NCBI GenBank assembly: GCA_026936325.1
Contig: JAPTHN010000013.1
Coordinates: forward strand, 14,523,415-14,587,414
Source of the DNA: Platynereis dumerilii
Lineage: Eukaryota > Annelida > Polychaeta > Phyllodocida > Nereididae
Length of the DNA stretch: 64,000 bases
Direction: 5' to 3'
Positions 34,701 through 44,714 of the stretch are shown here, one piece after another. Under the pieces are notes generated by a model. The model had not been told where the DNA came from, did no database searches, and worked only from the letters and a program-made list of their open reading frames with translations. The position numbers were made by a program, and so were the translations under genes. The stretch's first letter is position 1. Each line of letters starts with the position of its first letter.

Positions 34701-35332
34701 ACCTTGGGACTCCAAGCTCAGGTTTGTATCAGCTTCAAGGTGACCAGGACTCATGTTGGTGTCATCTGGCTTTCCGCTGGTGTCGGCCCTCACGGTGACC
34801 ATTTGGCTCAGGCTGGCATGGTCATCCTTCGTTCTGACGTTAGCCCTCTCGCTCTCATGGGACTCCAGACTCTCGTTGACATCATCTCACTTCCTATTGT
34901 CATTGGCCCTCTCATAGGCCTCCCGATTCCTGTGGGTATCATCACCCTTCCTTCTGGCATTGGCCCTATCATAGGCCTCCTGACTCAGGTTTGCAGTCTC
35001 TCGCCTTCGTCCAATCTTGAGCCTCCAGCTGGTGTTGGCCCTTTCAAAGGCCTCCAGACTCTCGTTGTCATCATCACTCTTACTTCGGGCTTTGGCCCTC
35101 TCATAGGCCTCCTGACTTGGGTTTGCATCCTTTCGCCTTCGTCCTGTCTCATGCCTCCAACTGGTGTTGGCCCTCTCGTAGGCCTCCGGGTCTCTAAGGT
35201 GCGGCGCTCTCCTTCTGCTGTCCTGCTCTCTCTTCTCATGTGGGATGTCAAAGGCCCTCTCATAGGCGTGCATGCCTTCCTGTCTTTCTGGATCCAGGTC
35301 AATATAGTGGTCAGTCCTTCTCCGCTTGTCAA
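34578..35332 (-). CDS. LINE ORF1-like frame with EAYERA tandem repeats
   Basis: Upstream of and overlapping the endonuclease frame by about 120 bases in another frame. It reads through about 250 codons with one TGA (34887-34889). The peptide is a run of 19-26-residue repeats centred on EAYERAN: AYERA at the start, then EAYERANTSWR, EAYERAKARSK, EAFERANTSWR, EAYDRANARRK and EAYERANDNRK, fading to SERANVRTK and VTVRADTSG. It is very rich in Arg, Glu, Asp and Lys. By position it could be an RNA-binding ORF1 product. I know of no such repeat in a LINE ORF1, and no RRM or CCHC motif is visible. It could be captured sequence. Confidence 0.6.
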
Positions 35333-36500
35333 CTGAAGTAGTATGACTTATCTTTTAAAATGACTTTGCTGGAAAGCTGTGCAAACTCGATAAATTTACA
35401 ATTGTATGCTATCTTCCATATCTATGAATAAGAGTTTATTGGAAATCCGGACAGTCACGAAATGAGTATTCCCTTAAAAGATTGTTGTCAAGATGTGCTA
35501 AGTTGTATCGATTTTTAAATTTTGAAACATCATATTTATATATATCTGAACAAAATTCACGATAATGATTGCATAGGATTTGAAGTTTCTGACACATATG
35601 GATCAATCAATACTAAGAAAGTTTAATGGAAGTATAGAAAATTCCGTTTTGGCCTTAAGAGTTTTAGAACACAGAGCCTTTTCTAAATCTTAGGCATAAT
35701 TGACAGGTCTTTTCTTCATTGTGCAATATCATTTTTCAATGAGCTGTAAGCGAAAATCATCTCATTTTGTTTGTTTTATTTTATCAGTGTGGAATGATCG
35801 ATTGATTGATGTTTTATTGGTATTAAGGGACTGCAAAGGCAACCAAACTTTTCAATTTCTGACTCATTTCCAAATTTAAACACGGACCTTAATCCAAGAT
35901 CAAATCAACATAAACTTGAACCAACCTAAGAGATAAGAAATAAAGAGAAACCCGCATTACACCATGTAGTTACTATGCCTGAGTAATAGGTTTCAGGAGT
36001 TATATTTCAAAGTAAAAAACCTAAAGGATTGAAAGACAGAAAGTGGCAGAGAAGACCTAGCATGATTTGGTGACTTCACAGGCTGCTTTGTAATAGCCTT
36101 TCTTGGAAAAAGAATCTGCCTTATTGTGTAGGGCTGATATTTCACCTGATAGATAGATAAAATACCGTCAAAAGGTGAGTTTTAACCAAAACTGAAAAGA
36201 ACTGTTTAAAAAATGAGAAATAGTTATTTCAGCTTCGTTGTCATACATAATGGTCATCATAGAGTCACAGCAGAATTTGTGGTTTCCATTTAGATGTAAA
36301 AAATCACTTTTTATTATTGCATACTCATTCGGCATTTGACAAGGCTACCTCACGTCCTCCACCTTGTCTGGGATAACAACAGACAGATGTCCCCCATTAC
36401 ATCTTCCAGTCTAAACCATTACAACAAATTGAATATTGCAGACGTGACAAATGCAATCAACTCATAGGCACTGGACAATGCGGTGCCTTCTCCAAATATC
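35333..36500. repeat. Duplicated block D, copy 1
   Basis: Direct-orientation match to 53420-54600: TGAAGTAGTATGACTT, TATCTGAACAAAATTC, TTCAATGAGCTGTAAGC, CTGACTCATTTCC, GCTGCTTTGTAATAGCC. In the other copy a TA-flanked MITE replaces the part between about 35385 and 35535. No gene seen. Confidence 0.78.
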
Positions 36501-37121
36501 TCGGTGCTCCTCTTTTTTAAAATTTGTTTTTGTTCCTTAATGGTGCACATGGTCTTGAATTTCCTCATCTCATCTAAGTACATTCCTACATCTCAAAAGA
36601 AAAACAATTTTTTGTTCTGAGGCATTTCTGTTTTATTTAGCAATTATATTCTATGCAAGTAAATTTGGTGCATTTGGGTCCTGTGTTGGCGTGCTCATGT
36701 TCGGCTTCAGGTGAATAGCTACTCGAAATAGTATTTCAAAGAAGCGAATATTCATATTTTTTTAGCAATTTGGAATATGAAGCTAATTGGGTTCCTGGAG
36801 GGCTTAATATATCTGGACCAAATTTGTTTGGAACAAATTTGGCAAATTTAACAAGCGAAGTGAGCCAGATTACAAAATGCTCCTGCACTACTGGTTGTCT
36901 ACCAGTTGGCATGTCTATGACTTGTCTGAATAACTTTCTTTTCACATGTGTGGTGTAAGATCTGGAAGTCTTTTCAAGGAAAGCCAATTATCAAGTAAGA
37001 CTGTTGAGTCACCAAATCTTGTAAGGACTTCTATACACCACCTGATCCTCTCCTCCAAAAACTCCTTTGAAATAGTATTCCTGAAAAAAAAACAAGAGTT
37101 GGTCTTATACTTGTCTCACAG
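36501..37121. repeat. Repeat mosaic (block-C-like part, family B part)
   Basis: 36600-36960 (ATAGCTACTCGAAATAGTAT, GGAATATGAAGCTAATTGG) resembles 30630-30800 and 54640-54850. 36960-37121 is family B in reverse (CAAATCTTGTAAGGACTTCT, GTTGGTCTTATACTTGTCTC). No coding frame supported. Confidence 0.65.
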
Positions 37122-38883
37122 TGTTTTTAGGATAAGGAGGTCTCATTGGTGGATACACCCTCACCCCCACAGGGTAACCGAGGTCTTATGATGGGGTAAC
37201 TGTGGGTAGGTGAGAGAAATCAAGTTTAGTCGAGGGCAGGCAAGTTTAGTTGGAAGTGAGTTTAGTTCACAGGAGGCTGGTTCAGTTGAGGGAAGGAAAG
37301 TTTAGTTTCAAGAGGGAAGGTGAGTTAGTTGAGGGAGGCGAGTTTAATTGAGGGAAGGTGAATTTAGTTGATGGAAGGCAAGTCTGTTTGAGGGGAGGCA
37401 AGTTTATTTGAGGGAAGCATGGTCGGTTGAGATCAGTTCAGGGAACTAGAAGATAGGTGAGGGCATATGAGGTTAGTTGATGGTGGCAGAGTGGAGGTTA
37501 AAAGGGGTAGTCTGAGGGTAAAAGGGTTCAGTTGAGGGTACCCAGTTCATGAGAGGGTGTGAGGCTGTGAGGAGTGCATCCTGCCATGAGGCCTACAAGG
37601 GCTGTAGGTAACCAGCTGCCCAAGAAAAAATCTTCTGTGAAGATAAACTGTCTTTCAAATTGGCTTGTTTGCTAAGTTTGATATGATACAATTAAAAAAA
37701 GGTTCGTTTAAAACAGACAAAAAAAAAAGTTTTGCATGATCAGATTCGATTAAAGAGGGCTATAATTATATACTGGTTGGGCGAATGAGCTCTTTTCCAG
37801 TGGTAAATAGATACCCAAAGGAATCCTGTAGAAGTAATTTGGCTTGACATTCTTTGATCTCATCCTACTATTGAAGGATGCTATTTTGATGTCGGCTCAG
37901 CAAGCTTAGCTCACTTGGCAAATAGGATTCACCAACTACAAGTTTATCGTATTATTGAAGTATCACTGTCTGAATATCAGGAATATAGCACCGCAAAATC
38001 TTGAAGGTTTTATTTTCAAGCAGGATAGATCGTATTATCTAAAAGGTTAGTGTGAAATGCTTGTTTTTAGGATAAGGAGGTCTCATTGGCGGATTCACCC
38101 TTACCCCCACGTGGTAACCAATGTTTTGTGATTGGGTAACTGAGGGTAGTTGAGAGTAGGCGAGTTAAGTTGAGGGCAGGTGAGTTTTTGTTGAGGGGAG
38201 GCTGGTTCAGTTGAGGGAAGGCAAGTTTAGTTGAGGAGAGGTGAGTTTAGTTTCAAGAGGGAAGGTGCATTTAGTTGAGGGAAGGTGAGTTTAGTTGAGG
38301 GAAGGTGAATTTAGTTGATGGAAGGCTAGTCTGTTTGAGGGGAGGCAAGTTTATTTGAGGGAAGCATGGTCGGTTGAGGGTAGTTGAGGGAACTAGAGGA
38401 TAGGTGAGGGCAGATGTAACCAGCTGCCCAAGAAAAAATCTTCTGTGAAGGCTTTTTTAAACTGTCTTTCAAATTGGCACTGTTTGCTAAGCTTGATATG
38501 ATACAATTAAAAAAAGTTCGTTTAAAACAGACAAAACAAATGTTTTGCATGATCAGATTCGATTAAAGAGGGCTATAATTATATACTGGTTGGGCGAATG
38601 AGCTCTTTTCCAGTGGTAAATAGATACCCAAAGGAATCCTGTAGAAGTAATTTGGCTTGACATTCTTTGATCTCATCCTACTATTGAAGGACGCTATTTT
38701 GATGTCGGCTCAGCAAGCTTAGCTCACTTGGCAAATAGTTTTCACCAACTACAAGTTTATCGTATTATTGAATTATCGCTGTGTGAGTATCAGGAATATA
38801 GCGCCGCCAAATCTTGAAGGTTTTGTTTGCATGCAGGATAGATCGTATGATCTAAAAGGTTTGTGTGAAATGCTTGTTTTCGG
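37122..38883. repeat. Two-copy tandem duplication, each with a GAGTTTAGTTGAGGGAAGG minisatellite
   Basis: Unit 1 is about 37122-38062 and unit 2 about 38063-38883. Both begin AGGATAAGGAGGTCTCATTG, run through a 20-bp minisatellite (reverse of the one at 25.2 kb), then CAGCTGCCCAAGAAAAAATC and TTTGGCTTGACATTCTTTGA, and end near GGTTTGTGTGAAATGCTTGT. They differ mainly in minisatellite length. A piece of the distal part recurs at 51798-51930. Confidence 0.88.
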
Positions 38884-39389
38884 ACCTAAGTATCAAATGT
38901 GACTGCATTGAACGAGCGAGGCGTATTATTTGGCGTTGGTGTATACGAACGGCGAGTGCTTACAGAAAAGCACTGGAATGATCCATGTGAGGTCACATTC
39001 CAATTCCTGCAATGTTATTCTGTATTACTCCCAAGCAGTCGGTGAGGTCATATCCTAATCATCAGTTTGTGAGCTATAATGGCTGATGAAGTATGTCTCT
39101 GTATTCAACATGGGAAACATAGAGGCTGTTTGATTAGTCATAATCAAGAGAAGCCATGTGATTTGTCAAAACTAATTTTAGAGTAAATATCAGATGCATA
39201 ATCCTTTTGTTTGCCTCTCACCAACAAGCAGGATTGGTCTTCTTAAATCAATTTAGCAGTGAAAGCATTGGGTATGACAAATCATCACATTTTCACTGTG
39301 CAACAGTTCACTCTTTTTGCATGTCAAATTTACAGACTGCAAATGAGCCACCGCAAATGATATCGAGGCCATCAAAATTGCATTGTTTG
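38884..39389. repeat. Spacer, then inverted paralog of 32035-32310
   Basis: 39070-39330 is the reverse of 32035-32310: GGGAAACATAGAGGCTGTTT with AAACAGCCTCGTTGTTTCCC, and GCATAATCCTTTTGTTTG with its reverse. 38884-39070 holds nothing I can name. Confidence 0.65.
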
Positions 39390-41267
39390 TCTCAAGGCCT
39401 TTCCTGAGACCTCCAACATTTGCCCAAAGACACCCAAGACCGAGATAAGGCAATGGATATGGCATCCAAGACTGTGCCAAGGCTGAGGCCATCAAATACC
39501 GGCCCCGAGGCCAACCTCGTGGATAAGGCCAGCCTCGCGGATAAGGCCAGCCTCGCGGACAAGGCCAGCCTCAAGACCTCCAACACTGTTGAGATTAGAT
39601 AGCTCGATTTGGCTGATTGATGAACAATGTATTCAAACCGAAGCTTAGAATGTAAAATCCAATTTGCAAAACAACATAAAAACCACACAAAAACTCTCAT
39701 CTGAAAAACAAATTGCTTACAAATGACATTTGGCTATTCTTGTCATATCCTCTTTAACATTGTATATAGAAGATGGTAGTTTGGATTTTGTAGATGCAAT
39801 TAATGGGAAACTGAATTGGCTGAGATTGCTTTGCAAGTTTATGATTTGATTCATCCTGTTCTGATTACAGTCATTCCAAGTAGACATGATAATCACAATA
39901 TTGTAGTGAAAAATCGATTTTGTCTCAGACATCAATGTTTTCTACATATACAATGGTAGTAGTAGGATGCCTGTGGGCTTCACTACAATATAAAGATGTA
40001 AATCATTGCACTCCCTTCCCCAAGACAAGAGACCAATTGGATATCACATTATGTTAATAAAGGAAAATTGATGAAAATTCAAGTATGGGAACTTTTTTTG
40101 AATTTATATTGATTCCGGGCAATATGGCAGCATCAAGTCTTGCTGGTTGATAGTGTCTTTGCTCAATAAACTATCTGTGTTCATATCCTGGTTCAGCTCA
40201 AAATGTGGTCTTTTTTCATTCAACTCATATGGCACGATATCAAACTGCATAAAATTATAAAATGTTGACAATTCAAGTATGGATGGACAAATTATTTGGG
40301 CTTTATGCTCTGCATTTATGCACTTGGTATGCAAATTAGGACAACCTATTTAAAATAGTTTTCGGTGCAGATTTGCAATGTGAAACTTTAAAAAAACTGG
40401 AGAAAGATGCAAAAGTCTAGATAGTACATTGAGGAACAAGCACGGTTTTGTCTTTCCAGTTATTATGAACTAGTGTCAAACTCTCCAGAGAATAAAAAAC
40501 TTGCAATTTGGAGAGTAATAACGCAGACAAAGCGGAAAATTGCACTGACAATATGAATTTGTTTATTCATAACTTGTTTTCTTTTTCGTGTTTTTCGGTT
40601 TCATGTCAAATAATACATTGACCCACAGTCCTCCTCGCAAAAGAAAACACTACTGCAGTATTTCGGGATTTTGAAGTTGGATATGACAAACTCATCAGAA
40701 GAGAAAATTGTTATCATCCACGAGGATATGCAACCAGAATTTATTACGGAAAAATATTAAATAACCCACCAAAACTGCTTATCCTGAATAAAAACAATTT
40801 TTGATATGTTGCAAACATTTGATATCCCAAGGAAAATATTGTGTATCCCACAGTGAGTTTTAAAAAAAAATCTTTAAAGACAGGTTTTGCAGACACATGT
40901 ATTTTGTGTTTTAAGCTATTAGCAGAAGTCTGCATTTACTGATAATTTGACCATATGAACCTTACAACATGAAGATATGGGCTTCAGTCACAGAAATGCC
41001 TCCTATCCCTATCAGTCCCCTTCATGGACAGACAATAATTTGTTGATAGAACATTCAACATTGCTGGACCCAAATGTTGGAATTTGCTCCTAATACATAT
41101 CAAGTAGTCGCAAAATGCAGAGACTTTTAACAAAGTTTTAAAGACATCTCTTTGAAACATTTTAAACTGTATAATTATACATATATATAATTATTGTTTT
41201 ACCCATTTAGGCATTTACACTTTATGACTCACTTTATCTTGCAAGTTAGCTTTTTCTGGTTACATCA
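39390..41267 (-). repeat. Family A repeat, copy 2 (left part)
   Basis: Reverse of 22680-20880. Begins with a GATAAGGCCAGCCTCGCGG 18-bp minisatellite (39505-39575), runs through the CAAATTATTTGGGCTTTATG region (40287), and past 40980 continues into a part shared only with 57351-57600 (ATGAAGATATGGGCTTC). It is interrupted at 41276 by the hAT-like insertion and resumes at 42883. Confidence 0.8.
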
Positions 41268-41275
41268 ATATTGAG

Positions 41276-42882
41276 TAGGGTGGCCGAAAACAAAGCAATT
41301 TCTTAATTTTACTTCGCATACCCCTTGATTTTGTGTGGAATGGTAAAATAAACACACTGTTAAAATTTTATAAAATTCCTGCAAGTCTAAGTGGTCCCCC
41401 AAGGCCACTCAATTTCAGCCCAAAATATCTGAAAAATGCCCGTTTGCGTAATCGCGGTTCTAAATATCTCGCTTATTATTTGACATACAATGATAATATT
41501 AATACCATTGTTCTCAGTAGAAAATTAGCTTCAATTTGAGTATAAGGAAGCTATATTTATAATTTATATAACTTTGACGTTGGCAGGATTTCAGAAAACT
41601 CAAAATTTTGTGTTGTCCAGCGAAACCGCTGAAATAAATTGTCTAAATTGTCAAATTTTCCCAAATTTATAATCCTACTTATGAAAAAGTAAAATTCTGG
41701 GATATGAAAATTCACAATTTTATGTGTAACCATGAATGACCAAAGCAAGTCACATCTCAAAATACTTCAGAGCTGCAGGGCCAATCTTAGACTTTGGAAT
41801 GGTTTGCAAACAATTTAGAGAGCTTTTAATACGGCACAAGGGAATAACACAGCAAAAGTATGTGATGTTTTAAGAGATGAGGGTGCAATAACACAGGATG
41901 TTAAGCCCTGTCACCAAAAGCTTTCGGTGACAGGGCTTTACATCCCATATTATTGCGCCAAGCTTATTTGGATAGGCAGGACTACAGTAACGCGCCTTAA
42001 CGCGGTAATGTGCACTATTGCATTGAAAATTTTGTCCTTAAATTGTCAGCCAGGTATATACACACCGATGGTGAACATAGATTTGAAGGAGAGAGACAGC
42101 ATATATATATATAAACAATAATCCCTAGGGTGCGTAGAACTACAAGCGTGGCTGGATTTCTGCAAAAGAAAACTTTAATTTTAATGCAAACTTGAATAGT
42201 TTCTGGCAAAAATGACTGTGCACTGGAATTTTCTCAATGGTTTTGTGAAATCTTTAAATTCAAAGATAGAATAAATGTGGCACTGAGAAGTCTCCAAAGT
42301 GTTCAAATGTTTTTCAAGATCATAAAATACCACGTCAATTGACATTTGGTGTCCTCAGAAAATGACAAACTTCATAAAAAAAATGTATTCTTAATTGCCA
42401 CGTATCATGCGTCTCTGCTGCAAGGATATCCAACCATGCGAACCCTAAAACATTCTCACTTTCCACAGCAAATTGTTCCTTATACTTTATTCTCAGTAGA
42501 ATTTTACAAAATCTGACAATTTAGACAAATTATTTTAGCGGTTTGACCCGACAACTTAAATTTTGAGTTTTCTGAAATCCTGCCAGCTTCAAAGTTATCA
42601 TAAATATAGCTTCCTTATACTCAAATTGAAGCTAATTTTCCCCTGAGAACAATGGTATTAATATTATCAATGTATATCAAATAATAAGCAAGATATTTGG
42701 AACCGCAATTACGCAAACGGGCATTTTTTAGAAGCTTTGAGCTGAAATTGAGTGGCCTTGGGGGACCACTTAGACTTGCAGGAATTTTATAAAATTTTAA
42801 GATCGTGATTATATTACCATCCCACACAAAATTGAGGGGTATGCGATTTGAAATTAAAAAATTGTTTTTTTAGGCCACCCTA
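41276..42882. mobile_element. 1.6-kb hAT-like foldback element with ~400-bp inverted repeats
   Basis: Starts TAGGGTGGCC and ends GGCCACCCTA. The arms (about 41276-41680 and 42490-42882) are ~85-90% reverse-complementary by eye, including TCTAAGTGGTCCCCCAAGGC. ATATTGAG (41268-41275) and ATGTTGAG (42883-42890) flank it: an 8-bp target duplication with one change. The paralog at about 57650-57665 reads CAAATGTGGAGAGCATTTG with no insert. A 68-codon frame sits in both arms but starts at GTG and has no known domain. No transposase. Confidence 0.88.
41879..41965. repeat. Palindrome inside the 1.6-kb element
   Basis: TAAGCCCTGTCACC pairs with GGTGACAGGGCTTTA around a 10-base AAAAGCTTTC loop, and the flanks GGGTGCAATAACACAGGATG and CATCCCATATTATTGCGCC extend the pairing. 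The ACAGGATGTTAAGCCC part resembles the SINE tail (ACAGGACGTAAAGCCCC), so it may be two SINE tails head to head. Confidence 0.7.
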
Positions 42883-44230
42883 ATGTTGAGCACATTTGAT
42901 GAATTTACTTTTATAGGACAGCGCTTTATCAAATAAAGTAAAGTTCTGTAAATTTCTAGGAACTTTTAAGAATGAGGTTTTCTCTCGACAAGGTAACTTT
43001 TCTCCCCTGGTAAAGTTCAATCTCATCCTTTTCACTCACCAAAGAAAGGCTACAAAATGGCATATGCTAGCTCCCAATTTGTCAGAAGTAGGCATAAAAC
43101 CTCCTTGCTCCGCTTTTCCCTGACACTCTTTTGTTCTCACAGCCATGCATTTCATTTTCCCCAGTTATGGTACTCGGACACGACAACAGCTGTTGCGCAT
43201 TCACTATACATATAGCATACTGCCAAACCAGGCTTTCAGCTAACAATATGTACAGCTGTCCAGTCAACACAGAAAGCAAAAGTTAAAACACAGTCGCCGT
43301 ATTTCCAGATTTTGAAATTGGATAAACTCATTAGAAGAGAAAGAGAAAATTGTTATCATCATCCCAGTGGATATGCAAGCAGAATTTATCACAGAAAATT
43401 TTTTATATCAAATGACCCACCACAACTGCCTGTCCGCAATAGAAAAAATGCTTTTGATGCATTGCAAACATTTGATTCCACATGGAAAATACTTGAGAAC
43501 ACCTAAGCAAGTTTTAGAAAAAAGCATTAAAGACAGGTTTAGCAGACATGCATAGTATTTTGTATTTTGAGCTATTAGCACTCACCGCAGAAGTATGCAT
43601 TCGCTGATAATTATACCTTATAATAACAAACCGTCTGAGGCACTCTTTGCAGACTGTCAGCGTACATAATATTAAGGACCTCATGCTGTCGCATGTTTGA
43701 CCCTCTTAGGGACCATTCAGGAATAGGAAAAGCTGCTTTTGGGAAGCAAAACTTTTAGGTGGTAACTGGTAAGTCATTCATGTAAATAGAAATATAAAAG
43801 CATTTGATGAATTTACTTTTTAAAGACAGCACTATGTCAAATAAAGTAAAGTTTTGTAAATTTCTTGGAAGTTTCAAGAATGAGGGTTTCTCTAGACGAG
43901 GTAGAGGTAGCTTTTCCATGCAGGAAAGTTCTACCTCGTCTTTTTTCACAAGCCAAAATAAGTCTACTATATGCATGGTGTATGCTAGCTCACAATTTGT
44001 TAGAAGTGGGCATAAAACCTCCTTGCACCACTTTTCCCTGACACCCTTTTGTTCTCACAGCTACACATTTTATTTTCCCCTGTTATGGTATTCAGACACG
44101 ACACCAGCTGTTGCACAGTCATTTACATATATACCAAATTGCTAAACCAGGCTTCCAGCCAACAATATGTACAGCTGTCTGGTCAACAAAGAAAACACTA
44201 AGTTACTGACTCGGTTAGGGACTATTTGAT
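42883..44230 (-). repeat. Family A, copy 2 resumed plus tandem partial copy 3
   Basis: Two ~900-bp tandem units begin at 42890 and about 43800 (CATTTGATGAATTTACTTTT in both). Each has the GGCATAAAACCTCCTTGC block, and the first also has GGATATGCAAGCAGAATTTA. They match 20371-21100 in reverse and 57660-57990 in direct orientation. Confidence 0.8.
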
Positions 44231-44714
44231 TTCCAGGAAGGGGGGATTTACCCCCTCCCTGGAAATTTAAATATTTATTTCACAGTAACGGCAGCAGTAT
44301 TTATTTATTTCAAGCATGCAAATTCCCCGAATATTCATTCCTAGAAGGGAAACACCCTATTTAGAATTATCCCGTCCCTTGCAGACATAATATTTCGAAC
44401 ACTGGCCAAAAATTATTTATTTATTTAACCAAAACTGAGCATAATATTATTTATTTTTTTAAAAACTCGAAGCACTTTTCAGCCAAGGACAGACGTGCGT
44501 AAACAAACATATACTGACCCCACTCAGACGTGTGTAAACAAACATATAGTAACTCCACTCAGGGTTTTCACTGGCACACAACGACAGTTCAGTTTGGTAT
44601 TTAATGAACCATGCCATTGTAGCTCTTTGTGGATTGGTGACCCATCAATTTCTAAATGAACATTCAACTTGGTCTTAAGAGGTCAGCATGTGACTTTGGA
44701 TCAAATTCGGCTAT
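44231..44714. repeat. Duplicated block shared with 58000-58260; 35-bp tandem duplication
   Basis: TTATTTCACAGTAACGGCAG and CAAAACTGAGCATAAT match 58056-58230. At 44493-44562 a 35-bp unit (AGACGTGCGTAAACAAACAT...) is present twice. This is the immediate left flank of the satellite. Confidence 0.7.

Larger units (their letters stand above)
32713..35332 (-). mobile_element. LINE with endonuclease and partial RT, truncated at both ends
   Basis: A non-LTR retrotransposon reading right to left: a charged repeat-bearing frame (35332-34578), an AP-type endonuclease (about 34700-33766), a linker and the N-terminal half of the reverse transcriptase (to about 32713). Duplicated host blocks bound it: block C resumes at about 32712 and block D at 35333, so both limits come from comparison with paralogs. 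The RT stops after motif A, so motifs B and C and the C-terminus are missing. Loss of the 3' end is unusual for a LINE and implies a later rearrangement. It is not the L2-like family at 13 kb; I leave the clade open. Confidence 0.88.

Noticed and set aside
34704-35336. 210-codon plus-strand frame
   Set aside because: Antisense shadow of the EAYERAN repeat frame of the minus-strand LINE; its periodicity comes from the same repeats.
39420-39602. LADKAS repeat peptide
   Set aside because: Translation of the 18-bp GGCCAGCCTCGCGGATAA minisatellite within family A.
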